19,270 nt of DNA from an uncultured Lachnospiraceae bacterium (GTDB lineage: Bacteria; Bacillota; Clostridia; Lachnospirales; Lachnospiraceae), in the NCBI GenBank assembly GCA_910588815.1, contig CAJUQY010000048.1:1-19270 (forward strand). Reading direction: 5' to 3'. The notes beneath the pieces are model-generated. The model searched no databases, was not told the DNA's origin, and was given only the letters and a program-made list of their open reading frames with translations. A program made the translations under genes and the position numbers. Positions 1-6,657 of this stretch are shown one piece after another; position 1 is the first letter of the stretch, and each line of letters starts with the position of its first letter.

Positions 1-1
1 A

Positions 2-178
2 TTACAAGATACATTTTTCCTGCAGAAATCTCTCAACGGACTTCCTGCACGACTCCGCCGTATGCCTCCCTCCCATCCGGATCGCGACCTCTGTCCAATC
101 GAGGCCGTCCAGGTAACGATAGCGGAGGGGAGGATGGGCGAGCGATAACGTCATGAAGTCCATATACCGGAATACCAT
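2..178 (-). pseudogene. Remnant of a phage-type HTH regulator gene
   Basis: A short reading frame ends with TAA at the window's left edge. Its last ~40 residues read as a helix-turn-helix: a segment RYRYLDGLDWTEVAIRMGG is followed by a basic SCRKSVERFL helix. This resembles the C-terminal HTH of phage and mobile-element transcription regulators (sigma region 4-like or ArpU/RinA-like), which often carry 'RYxDGLxWxxVA'. The frame can start at an ATG at 176-178 or 161-163, but neither has a ribosome binding site, and such proteins are normally longer. I read it as a 5'-truncated remnant, not a working gene. It lies downstream of the tRNA-Pro gene, where integrative elements commonly sit. The family call is from motif memory only. 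Confidence 0.45.
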
Positions 179-369
179 CGATCTTGAGACAGCGAGGCAG
201 ACAAAAAAATAATAAACATTTTGAAAAAAACGCGTGATATTTCGTGTGATACTTTTCTGGTTTTAGGGTACATAACCCTATATTTCATATCGATGTATGT
301 TAATATAAAAAACCCCGAAAACACTGGTATTTTCTAACAATCCCAGCATCATCAGGGCTTTTCTTCCAG
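179..369. other. AT-rich stretch with short repeats downstream of the tRNA
   Basis: No gene is seen here. The stretch is much richer in A and T than its surroundings. It holds two near-identical 9-mers, CGCGTGATA (231-239) and CGTGTGATA (243-251), in direct orientation with a 12-bp period. It also holds a perfect 6-bp inverted repeat TAGGGT-ACATA-ACCCTA at 264-280. Short direct repeats beside a tRNA 3' end are typical of arm-type sites for tyrosine integrases, so this may be an attachment region. That reading is an inference; no integrase gene is in the window. Confidence 0.35.
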
Positions 370-443
370 TCGGAATGACAGGATTCGAACCTGCGACCTC
401 TCGGTCCCTAACCGAACGCTCTACCAAACTGAGCCACATTCCG
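370..443 (-). tRNA. tRNA-Pro (anticodon AGG)
   Basis: All cloverleaf parts are present on the minus strand: acceptor CGGAATG pairs with CATTCCG, D arm GCTC/GAGC, anticodon stem TTCGG/CCGAG, T arm GCAGG with loop TTCGAAT, and discriminator A at 370. The anticodon loop is TTAGGGA, giving anticodon AGG (407-409). The C1-G72 pair, A73, G35, G36 and G37 are the expected bacterial proline identity elements. CCA is not encoded. An A at position 34 is uncommon in bacteria and would need deamination to inosine to read CCC. The gene follows rplT on the same strand. Confidence 0.93.
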
Positions 444-450
444 ATTTGAC

Positions 451-477
451 TTGGCTCTGAAAAACTTTCAGAACCAA
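451..477 (-). other. Hairpin in the tRNA-Pro leader
   Basis: A 12-bp stem (one G-U pair) with a 3-nt loop lies between the presumed transcription start and the mature 5' end of tRNA-Pro. No T-run follows it, so it is not a standard intrinsic terminator. It may aid 5' processing or weakly separate rplT from the tRNA; the role is inferred. Confidence 0.5.
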
Positions 478-487
478 ATCCTCATAT

Positions 488-516
488 ACTTTACCACAAA
501 TTATTCAATCTGGCAA
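488..516 (-). promoter_or_regulatory. Probable promoter of tRNA-Pro
   Basis: On the minus strand TTGCCA (511-516) and TAAAGT (488-493) are separated by 17 bp, a good vegetative sigma spacing. They sit about 45 bp upstream of the mature tRNA. No GC-rich terminator is visible between rplT and this site, so rplT transcripts may also run into the tRNA. Confidence 0.55.
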
Positions 517-560
517 GTATTTTTTTAATTTTTTTCAATTTAATTTGTCGTTCACTATAC

Positions 561-917
561 CTATGCCAGCTTCTCTTTGGCAACCTCACAGAGTTTTGCA
601 AAACCTGCCGCGTCGTTGACCGCCATGTCGGCAAGGATCTTCCGATTCATCTCCACTCCGGCTTCCTTTAATCCATATATGAAGCGGCTGTAAGACAGGC
701 CGTTCATCCTGGCCGCCGCATTGATCCTTGCGATCCAGAGCTGTCTGAACTGTCTCTTTCTCTGCTTCCTTCCCGCATAGGAGCTGGTGAGCGCCCTCAT
801 CACGGACTGTTTTGCCACTCTATACTGTTTGGAACGGGCTCCTCTGTAGCCCTTTGCCAGCTTCAATACTCTGTTATGTCTCTTCTTTGCGCCTAAACCG
901 CCTTTAATTCTTGCCAT
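561..917 (-). CDS. rplT: Large ribosomal subunit protein bL20
   Basis: The 118-residue protein has the normal bL20 length and the conserved features: the very basic N-terminal tail MARIKGGLGAKKRHNRVLKL, then KGYRGARSKQYRVAKQ and the globular RKRQFRQLWIARINAA region. It binds 23S rRNA early in 50S assembly. In Firmicutes it also represses its own operon by binding the infC leader; the leader here (1778-1924) fits that. AAGGAGG precedes the ATG at good spacing. It is the last gene of infC-rpmI-rplT, 32 bp after rpmI, with no clear terminator behind it. Confidence 0.98.
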   Translation of the reverse strand: MARIKGGLGAKKRHNRVLKLAKGYRGARSKQYRVAKQSVMRALTSSYAGRKQRKRQFRQLWIARINAAARMNGLSYSRFIYGLKEAGVEMNRKILADMAVNDAAGFAKLCEVAKEKLA

Positions 918-949
918 TTTAAGTCGTCCTCCTTCTCTTTCTCTCTAAA

Positions 950-1144
950 TCAGTAGGGTAAAATCTTCTTCATTACTTTGGCGTTTGAAGGAACTGCCAC
1001 CGTCGATTTTCTGAGATTCCTCTTCCTCTTCTGAGATTTCTTGGTCAGGATATGACTCTTATAAGCCTTCATTCTCTTTAATTTACCGGTACCGGTCTTT
1101 TTAAAACGCTTTGCTGCTGCTCTGCTGGTCTTTACTTTAGGCAT
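950..1144 (-). CDS. rpmI: Large ribosomal subunit protein bL35
   Basis: A small 64-residue, highly basic protein starting MPKVKTSRAAAKRFKKTG and ending ATVxPSNAKVMKKILPY-like, the usual bL35 pattern and length. It is part of the 50S subunit. AAGGAGG lies just upstream of the ATG. It sits between infC and rplT, the standard order. The roughly 94-bp gap from infC contains small hairpins. Confidence 0.97.
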   Translation of the reverse strand: MPKVKTSRAAAKRFKKTGTGKLKRMKAYKSHILTKKSQKRKRNLRKSTVAVPSNAKVMKKILPY

Positions 1145-1184
1145 GATTCTTCCTCCTTATTCTTTGTCTCAGGTATCCCCCGGC

Positions 1185-1225
1185 TTCACTGTGCGAAGCA
1201 TGTGCATCCGCGAATGCTTACAGGG
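1185..1225 (-). other. Two small hairpins between infC and rpmI
   Basis: On the minus strand a near-palindrome GCATTCGCGGATGC (1205-1218) is followed by a stem GCTTC/GAAGC with a 7-nt loop. No T-run follows. Structures here could affect rpmI translation or transcript processing; in E. coli the infC-rpmI junction is part of an L20 control site, but nothing in this sequence proves an equivalent. Confidence 0.35.
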
Positions 1226-1238
1226 TATGAACCTGTTG

Positions 1239-1745
1239 TCAACGTCTTTCTGATAAAAACATCACGAGGCTCCTTCCCTCCACCTTCGACGGCTTGTCAA
1301 CCACCGCAATATCGGAAAGCTGTCCCGCAAAATCTTCCAGGATGTGTCTGGAGTTATTCATATGGCTCATTTCCCTGCCTCGGAATCTCAGAGTCACTTT
1401 GACCTTGTTCCCCTTCTGAATGAACTTCCTGGCGGCGGAAATCTTTGTATTCAGATCATTGGAATCAATATTAGGAGAAAGACGCACTTCCTTAATCTCG
1501 ATGATCTTCTGCTTTTTCCTGGCCTCCTTTTCTTTTCTGGCCTGTTCATAACGGAATTTACCGTAATCAATGATCTTACACACCGGCGGCTTCGCCATCG
1601 GAGCGACCTTCACCAGATCCATCTCCGCCTCACGGGCAAGCCTCTGCGCTTCCCTCGCTGATACAATCCCAAGCTGCTCACCGTTTACGCCGATCAGGCG
1701 GACTTCCTTGTCCCTGATCTGTTCATTCACCATTAAATCGCTAAT
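1239..1745 (-). CDS. infC: Translation initiation factor IF-3
   Basis: The protein carries the IF-3 N-domain (NEQIRDKEVRLI, then GEQLGIVSAREAQRLA), the linker with MAKPPVCKIIDYGKFRYE, and the C-domain (KEVRLSPNIDSNDLNTK, GNKVKVTLRFRGREM). It prevents premature subunit joining and monitors start codon choice. I place the start at an in-frame ATT (1743-1745), four codons before the first ATG (1731-1733). GGGGGTG lies 7 nt before the ATT but about 20 nt before the ATG, and an AUU start is a known self-control device of infC. This gives 168 residues; the ATG start would give 164. Confidence 0.96.
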   Translation of the reverse strand: MSDLMVNEQIRDKEVRLIGVNGEQLGIVSAREAQRLAREAEMDLVKVAPMAKPPVCKIIDYGKFRYEQARKEKEARKKQKIIEIKEVRLSPNIDSNDLNTKISAARKFIQKGNKVKVTLRFRGREMSHMNNSRHILEDFAGQLSDIAVVDKPSKVEGRSLVMFLSERR

Positions 1746-1776
1746 AACTCGACACCCCCATCACTAAAATTCAACT

Positions 1777-1807
1777 GCAAAAAAGTGGATAGAAGAACTA
1801 TCCACTT
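1777..1807 (-). terminator. Intrinsic terminator in the infC leader
   Basis: A perfect 10-bp stem AAGTGGATAG/CTATCCACTT with a 5-nt loop is followed by a T-run on the minus strand. It sits about 30 bp upstream of infC and far downstream of the promoter, so it works as an attenuator and not as the end of a gene. Known L20 leaders of Firmicutes end in such a terminator, which L20 binding favours. Confidence 0.85.
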
Positions 1808-1924
1808 ACATCCCATTTCACCGATCCGGGAGCCTTCCCCCGCATCAGAACCCGAAAAATATAGGAACCCAAGCCGCTCGCCGGCGCTAAGGTGAGAGCG
1901 GATACTCTTCTTTTCACAACACAG
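1778..1924 (-). promoter_or_regulatory. Probable L20 autoregulatory leader (infC 5' UTR)
   Basis: About 150 nt of untranslated, GC-rich leader lie between the promoter and the attenuator. It shows CTCTCACC that can pair with GGTGA further down, plus short internal stems and a repeated GGGTTC. Position, terminator and operon match the Firmicutes L20 leader, in which L20 binds a mimic of its 23S site and causes termination. I judge the family from context and general look; a covariance model search would decide. Confidence 0.65.
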
Positions 1925-1931
1925 CTCTTAT

Positions 1932-1961
1932 ATGATACCACCAAAGCAGCGATTCTGTCAA
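1932..1961 (-). promoter_or_regulatory. Promoter of infC-rpmI-rplT
   Basis: A perfect TTGACA (1956-1961) and TATCAT (1932-1937) are 18 bp apart on the minus strand. The -35 box starts just 8 bp after the stop codon of the upstream ABC ATPase gene, with no terminator between them, so some read-through from the transporter operon is possible. Confidence 0.8.
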
Positions 1962-1969
1962 CTGTTTTT

Positions 1970-2755
1970 TTATTCTTCGTTATATCTCGCCAGGAACCGC
2001 CTGGTCCTCTCCTCCTTCGGATCCCCGAAGACCTGCTCCGGCGTTCCCTGCTCCAGAATCTGTCCGTCATCCATAAAGATCACCTGGTCGGAAACGTCTC
2101 TTGCAAAGGCCATCTCATGGGTCACTATGATCATGGTCATGTTCCGCTCGGCAAGCTCCCGCATGACTCTGAGGACCTCCCCCGTAAGCTCCGGGTCAAG
2201 GGCCGAGGTGGGCTCGTCAAAGCAGAGGATATCCGGATTCAGCGCCAATGCCCTCGCTATGGCCACCCGCTGGCACTGGCCGCCGGAGAGCTGGTGAGGA
2301 TAATTCTTCATCCGGTCCCCCAAGCCCATCTGTTTTAAAAGTTCCGCCGCCTGTGCCTCGATCTCCTCATGGATCTCTCTCTTTTTCGCCTTATAGTCCG
2401 GCCGCTCTTTTGCCAAAAGCTCCTTCGCCAGCATCACATTTCCAAGGGCCGTATACTGGGGAAACAGGTTGAAGGACTGGAACACCAGGCCGAAATGGAG
2501 CCTCTTCTTCCGAATCGCGGACTCCTTCCTGGAAAAGGAATCCGCCCCGTCAAAAAGAGTCTCCCCGTTTACGCGGATCACCCCTCCGTCCGGCTGCTCC
2601 AGGAAATTAAGGCACCGAAGGAGCGTCGTCTTCCCGCTCCCGGAGGAACCGATCATGGAAAGAGCCTGCCCCTTTTCCATGGAAAAGCTGATATCCTTCA
2701 ATACCTCCGTGCGGTCGAAGGATTTACTGATATGTTCTACTTCTAAAATAGCCAT
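1970..2755 (-). CDS. Polar amino acid ABC transporter ATPase
   Basis: A 261-residue GlnQ/HisP-type ATPase that powers amino acid import. Walker A GSSGSGKTT is at residues 36-44, the Q-loop VFQSFNLFPQ near 91-100, the signature LSGGQ at 156-160, Walker B ILCFDEP at 176-182, then SALDPEL and the switch histidine in IVTHEM. The segment between the Q-loop and signature (about 112-136) is longer and more charged than usual for this family, with a KAKKREIHEEIEAQ stretch. GGGGAG precedes the ATG. It follows the permease by 15 bp and ends the operon. The substrate cannot be read from the sequence. Confidence 0.93.
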   Translation of the reverse strand: MAILEVEHISKSFDRTEVLKDISFSMEKGQALSMIGSSGSGKTTLLRCLNFLEQPDGGVIRVNGETLFDGADSFSRKESAIRKKRLHFGLVFQSFNLFPQYTALGNVMLAKELLAKERPDYKAKKREIHEEIEAQAAELLKQMGLGDRMKNYPHQLSGGQCQRVAIARALALNPDILCFDEPTSALDPELTGEVLRVMRELAERNMTMIIVTHEMAFARDVSDQVIFMDDGQILEQGTPEQVFGDPKEERTRRFLARYNEE

Positions 2756-2770
2756 CGTCTCTCCCCTCCT

Positions 2771-3457
2771 TTACCTGAAATAATCCAGCTTTTTCTCCAG
2801 CTTCGCGAGAAGGACCGTCACCATGCCGTTCCAGATCAGATAATAGAACGCCGTGAAAAACAGAGGCCAGATCGCCCCGGAAATCCCCTGGGAGCCTTTC
2901 ATGAAAGCCTGTCCGGCCCAGATAATCTCCTGCAGCGCAATGATCCTCGACAGAGAGGTGTCCTTCACCAGAGTAATAATCTCATTGGAAACCGGCGGCA
3001 CGATCCGCTTCACCATCTGCAAAAGCTTTACCCGGAAGAAAATCTGGCTCTTCGTCATGCCAAGAACCAGCCCCGCCTCCTCCTGCCCCACGGGAATGCT
3101 CTGAATCCCTCCCCGGTAGATCTCCGAAAAATAGCAGGCGTAATTGATAATAAATCCGATGGAAGCCGCCAGGAAACGGCCGGACTCCCCTCCGCCCCAG
3201 ATATTGTTTTTAAGGATCAGCCCCGGAAAATAGTAGACAATCAAAAGCTGGATCATCAGGGGAGTCCCCCGGATAATCCAGACAATCAGCCTGGAAAGCC
3301 AGCTCAGGGGCTTAAACCGGGACATCGAGCCGAATGCGATCAAAAGCCCCAAAGGCAGTGCGCCGATGAGCGTTACAAAAAAGAGCTTTAATGTCTGCAA
3401 AAAACCGGCGTTGAGCGCCCGGAAAACAATCGGCATCTGTTCTATTATCAGTTCCAT
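2771..3457 (-). CDS. Polar amino acid ABC transporter permease
   Basis: A membrane protein of the His/Glu/Gln/Arg/opine permease family, which forms a homodimeric or heterodimeric channel. It has an N-terminal GFLQTLKLFFVTLIGALPLG segment, the RGTPLMIQLLIVYY motif, and the cytoplasmic coupling loop IQSIPVGQEEAGLVLGMTKS. I start it at the second ATG (3455-3457), because AGGAGAGG lies just before it; the upstream in-frame ATG has no ribosome binding site and lies in a hairpin. This gives 228 residues. It is about 125 bp after the binding protein gene and 15 bp before the ATPase gene. Confidence 0.92.
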   Translation of the reverse strand: MELIIEQMPIVFRALNAGFLQTLKLFFVTLIGALPLGLLIAFGSMSRFKPLSWLSRLIVWIIRGTPLMIQLLIVYYFPGLILKNNIWGGGESGRFLAASIGFIINYACYFSEIYRGGIQSIPVGQEEAGLVLGMTKSQIFFRVKLLQMVKRIVPPVSNEIITLVKDTSLSRIIALQEIIWAGQAFMKGSQGISGAIWPLFFTAFYYLIWNGMVTVLLAKLEKKLDYFR

Positions 3458-3476
3458 AATCCTCTCCTGTTTGTTG

Positions 3477-3551
3477 GGAAACGGCAAATGTCCTGCCGTT
3501 TCCTATAGCCTGCCCCGGTGGGGCAAAAGGAGAGCGGAACCCCCGCTCTCC
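3477..3551 (-). promoter_or_regulatory. Three hairpins between binding protein and permease genes
   Basis: Read on the minus strand, the gap holds three perfect stems in a row. The first is 9 bp (GGAGAGCGG, 3529-3551) followed by TTTTG, the second 6 bp (TGCCCC, 3511-3525), and the third 10 bp (GGAAACGGCA, 3477-3503), just upstream of the permease ribosome binding site. Such structures usually stabilise the binding protein mRNA or partly terminate, so the binding protein is made in excess. The role is inferred from position. Confidence 0.7.
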
Positions 3552-3582
3552 ATCACATCTGCCTGCTCCCCATACGGCCGGG

Positions 3583-4512
3583 TCACTGTTCAATGAGTGC
3601 TGCCTGCACGCCGTAAGTCTCGGCACATTTCACCATGGATCCGTCTGCATAGCTCTCCGCAAAGAACTGATTCAAAGCATCTGCCAAGTCGGAGCCCTTG
3701 CGGAAGCCGACGCCGTACTCTTCACCATTCAAACTGACGGTGTATGTCAGGTCCGCATAGCCGGTCCCCTCTCCCACCATGGCGCCCGCCATCAGAGAGT
3801 CGATGACCGCCGCGTCGGAAGTCCCGGCCGCCACCTCCATCAGCGCATCCGCCTGCTGCCCGACCGGGGTATAGTTCAGGTCTCCCATATCTGCCAGCTT
3901 CTCAAGCTCTGCCTCGCCGGCGCTTCCTGCCTCCACGGCAAAGGACAGAGTGAAAAGGCTGTCCAAATCCTGATACTGATCAGCCTTGTCCGCAGGCACA
4001 ACCACCACCTGAGCATTCTCACAATAGGGCTTGGAACACTCCATGGCGCTCTTCACCTCATCGGTCAGAGTCATGCCGTTCCAGACACAGTCAATACTCT
4101 TGCCGTCCAGTTCCATAATCTTGTTGTCCCAGTCGATCACAATAAATTCTGCCTCGACGCCCAGGCTCTCGGCAAATGCCTTTGCCATATCCGCGTCAAA
4201 GCCGATCCACTCTCCGGCCTCATTCTGATAATCCATAGGCTCAAACTCGGTGATCCCGACCACCAGCTTTCCTTTTTCCTTCACGTAGGCCATATCGCTG
4301 TCGGAAGCGCCTTCCGTCCCTGCGGCCTCCTCCGTGCCATCTGTGCTCCCGGTCTCCTTCTCTTCCGTATCAGCCTGCGCCGTGTCCGCCTGCGCATCCG
4401 TTTCAGCTGCAGTGGTCGCCGCCTCAGTCTTTTCCGCATCCTTGCCGCCGCAGCCCGCAAGCACTCCCACAGCCAACAGGGCCGCCATAAACAACGCTGC
4501 CAGTTTCTTCAT
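3583..4512 (-). CDS. Amino acid-binding lipoprotein of ABC transporter
   Basis: A 309-residue extracellular solute-binding protein, family 3. The signal peptide ends in a lipobox LAGC with Cys21 as the lipidation site. A long Thr/Glu/Ala/Asp-rich linker (about 25-75) tethers the domain. The folded part begins near KGKLVVGITEFEPMDY and contains GFDADMAKAFAESLG and the WNGMTLTDEVK region, typical of polar amino acid binders. GAGGAGG precedes the ATG. It is the first gene of the operon with the permease and ATPase. The exact amino acid is not clear from the sequence. Confidence 0.93.
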   Translation of the reverse strand: MKKLAALFMAALLAVGVLAGCGGKDAEKTEAATTAAETDAQADTAQADTEEKETGSTDGTEEAAGTEGASDSDMAYVKEKGKLVVGITEFEPMDYQNEAGEWIGFDADMAKAFAESLGVEAEFIVIDWDNKIMELDGKSIDCVWNGMTLTDEVKSAMECSKPYCENAQVVVVPADKADQYQDLDSLFTLSFAVEAGSAGEAELEKLADMGDLNYTPVGQQADALMEVAAGTSDAAVIDSLMAGAMVGEGTGYADLTYTVSLNGEEYGVGFRKGSDLADALNQFFAESYADGSMVKCAETYGVQAALIEQ

Positions 4513-4576
4513 AATTTAGTTTCCTCCTCGTTTCGACAATTCTCTTTCTTTTGCCGTCATTTTCGCCGGCTATGCT

Positions 4577-4606
4577 ATAGTATCACATTATCACGATAAA
4601 GCGCAA
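4577..4606 (-). promoter_or_regulatory. Probable promoter of the amino acid transporter operon
   Basis: On the minus strand TTGCGC (4601-4606) and TACTAT (4577-4582) are 18 bp apart, about 65 bp upstream of the binding protein start. It is the best sigma-A-like pair in this divergent intergenic region. Confidence 0.6.
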
Positions 4607-4681
4607 GTGTTTTTTGAAGTATTTTTCTGTATTTTTCGGAAAATAATAGAAATAGCCTCTTCCCTTCGGCGAGAGCCCTAT

Positions 4682-4689
4682 GCTATAAT
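4682..4689 (+). promoter_or_regulatory. Extended -10 promoter of the flavodiiron gene
   Basis: TATAAT (4684-4689) is preceded by TG at the right place for an extended -10 element (TGC-TATAAT). No good -35 box is found 16-18 bp upstream. About 50 nt of AT-rich leader separates it from the ATG at 4742, which has AAGGAG in front. Confidence 0.6.
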
Positions 4690-4741
4690 AACGACTGATA
4701 TGATTGTTAATAATAAAATTCTGATGAAGGAGTGATTATCC

Positions 4742-6532
4742 ATGGAAATTACAAAGGACATTAAATATGTAGGCGTCAATGACCATGAGGTAGACCTGTT
4801 CGAGGGCCAGTACGTGGTCAAAAACGGCATGGCCTACAATTCCTATGTGGTGCTTGACGACAAGACGGCCGTGTTCGACACGGTAGACGCCCGCTTCACC
4901 CATGAATGGCTGGACAACATCCAGAACGTGCTCGGCTCCAAGGCCCCGGACTATCTGATCATCCAGCACATGGAGCCGGATCATGCAGGCAGCATCGCAG
5001 GCTTCATGCAGACCTATGCGGACACCACCATCGTCTCCTCCGCCAAAGCGTTCGTTATGATGAAGCAGTTTTTCGGCTCCGATTACGAGGACAGGCAGGT
5101 GGTCGTGAAGGAGGGAGATACCCTTTCCCTCGGCGCCCATACCCTCGCCTTCGTGGAAGCGCCCATGGTCCACTGGCCGGAAGTGCTCGTTACCTATGAC
5201 ACCCTCGACAAGGTTCTCTTCTCTGCGGACGGCTTCGGAAAATTCGGCGCCCTGGACGTGGAGGAAGACTGGGCCTGCGAGGCACGCCGCTATTACATCG
5301 GCATTGTTGGCAAATACGGCGCACAGGTTCAGAACCTGCTCAAAAAGGCCGCCGGCCTGGACATCCAGATCATCTGCCCCACCCACGGCCCCGTCCTCAA
5401 GGAGAACCTGGGCTATTACCTGAACCTTTACAACATCTGGTCCTCTTATGAGGTGGAAACCGACGGCATCGTGATCGCCTATACCTCCATTTACGGCCAT
5501 ACGAAGAAAGCCGTGGAGATCCTGGCCGACAAGTTCCGCGCCAAGGGCTGCCCGAAGGTAACCGTCCACGACCTGGCCCGCTGCGACATGGCAGAAGCCG
5601 TGGAGGATGCCTTCCGCTACGGAAAGCTGGTGCTCGCCACCACCACCTACAATGCGGGGATCTTCCCTTACATGAGAGACTTTATCGAGCATCTCACCGA
5701 GCGGAATTACCAGAACCGCACCATTGCGCTGATCGAAAACGGAAGCTGGGCGCCCATGGCCGCCAAGGTCATGAAGAACATGCTGTCCGGCTGCAAAAAG
5801 CTGACCTTCACGGACACCACCGTCCATATCATGTCCGCCTTAAACGACGAAAGCAGCGCCCAGCTCGACGCCCTTGCCAATGAGCTCTGCAAGGACTATC
5901 TGGCTCAGCACAGCGACACCGCCGACAAGAATGACCTGACCGCCCTCTTCAACATCGGATACGGCCTCTACGTGGTCACCTCCAGCGACGGAAAGAAGGA
6001 CAACGGCCTTATCGTCAACACGGTTTCCCAGGTGACCAACACGCCCAACCGGATCGCCGTCACCATCAACAAGGCCAATTACTCGCACCACGTAATTAAA
6101 CAGACGGGCATCATGAACTTAAACTGCCTGTCCACGGACGCTCCCTTCTCCGTGTTCCAGACCTACGGCTTCCAGAGCGGCCGTACTGCGGATAAGTTTG
6201 CAGGCATCACGCCGCTCCGCTCCGACAACGGCCTTACGTTCCTGCCCAAATACATCAATTCCTTCATGTCCCTTAAGGTGGAGCAGTACATCGACCTGGA
6301 CACCCACGGAATGTTTATCTGCAGCGTCACCGAGGCCAGGGTCATCACCAACGTGGAGACCATGACCTACACCTACTACCAGAAGAACGTGAAGCCGAAG
6401 CCCCAGACGGAGGGAAAGAAAGGCTTCGTGTGCAAGGTCTGCGGCTATATTTACGAAGGGGACGAGCTTCCCGACGACTTCATCTGCCCGCTCTGCAAGC
6501 ACGGCGCAGCCGATTTCGAGCCCATCGGATAA
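4742..6532 (+). CDS. Multidomain flavodiiron protein (O2/NO reductase)
   Basis: The 596-residue protein has four parts. The metallo-beta-lactamase-like domain (1-240) keeps all diiron ligands: His76, Glu78, Asp80, His81, His144, Asp163 and His215. A flavodoxin domain (about 243-390) starts with IAYTSIYGHTKKA, the FMN phosphate loop. A flavin reductase-like domain (about 400-550) follows, and a C-terminal rubredoxin (560-596) has CysXXCys pairs at 564/567 and 582/585. Flavodiiron proteins reduce O2 to water or NO to N2O in the cytoplasm of anaerobes. The fused domains should carry electrons from NAD(P)H through flavin and rubredoxin to the diiron site. Codons strongly prefer C at the third position, which suggests high expression. 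It stands alone, divergent from the amino acid operon. Confidence 0.95.
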   Translation: MEITKDIKYVGVNDHEVDLFEGQYVVKNGMAYNSYVVLDDKTAVFDTVDARFTHEWLDNIQNVLGSKAPDYLIIQHMEPDHAGSIAGFMQTYADTTIVSSAKAFVMMKQFFGSDYEDRQVVVKEGDTLSLGAHTLAFVEAPMVHWPEVLVTYDTLDKVLFSADGFGKFGALDVEEDWACEARRYYIGIVGKYGAQVQNLLKKAAGLDIQIICPTHGPVLKENLGYYLNLYNIWSSYEVETDGIVIAYTSIYGHTKKAVEILADKFRAKGCPKVTVHDLARCDMAEAVEDAFRYGKLVLATTTYNAGIFPYMRDFIEHLTERNYQNRTIALIENGSWAPMAAKVMKNMLSGCKKLTFTDTTVHIMSALNDESSAQLDALANELCKDYLAQHSDTADKNDLTALFNIGYGLYVVTSSDGKKDNGLIVNTVSQVTNTPNRIAVTINKANYSHHVIKQTGIMNLNCLSTDAPFSVFQTYGFQSGRTADKFAGITPLRSDNGLTFLPKYINSFMSLKVEQYIDLDTHGMFICSVTEARVITNVETMTYTYYQKNVKPKPQTEGKKGFVCKVCGYIYEGDELPDDFICPLCKHGAADFEPIG

Positions 6533-6555
6533 AATACGGATAAAGTATTAAAACG

Positions 6556-6595
6556 TTTACCGGCCTCTTCCCAGAAACGGGAAGAGGCCGGTAAA
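6556..6595. terminator. Large hairpin between convergent genes
   Basis: A perfect 17-bp inverted repeat (TTTACCGGCCTCTTCCC and its complement) with a 6-nt loop lies between the flavodiiron and sugar permease genes. On the minus strand it is followed by CGTTTTAATA, a modest T-run, so it may end the sugar transporter operon. On the plus strand no T-run follows, though it could protect the mRNA end. Confidence 0.7.
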
Positions 6596-6609
6596 ACTGC
6601 AGACAAAGC

Positions 6610-6646
6610 GGTTCTGGGATCCACACCCCGGAACCCTTTTTCTTTT
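6610..6646 (+). terminator. Intrinsic terminator of the flavodiiron gene
   Basis: A 9-bp stem GGTTCTGGG/CCCGGAACC (one G-U pair) is followed directly by CTTTTTCTTTT on the plus strand, a classic terminator shape. It ends about 10 bp before the end of the convergent permease gene. Confidence 0.8.
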
Positions 6647-6657
6647 ATTAACCGAAT

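Noticed and set aside
1798..2070. 90-codon frame in the infC leader region
   Set aside because: It overlaps the promoter, leader and attenuator of infC and the end of the ATPase gene; composition is not coding-like.
4700..4730. Possible PerR-like box upstream of the flavodiiron gene
   Set aside because: Only about nine of fourteen positions match the consensus in an AT-rich leader, which is expected by chance.
4736..5827. 363-codon open frame on the minus strand opposite the flavodiiron gene
   Set aside because: It is the complement of a strongly coding gene with C-ending codons; its protein has low-complexity Val/Gly/His content and no known motif.
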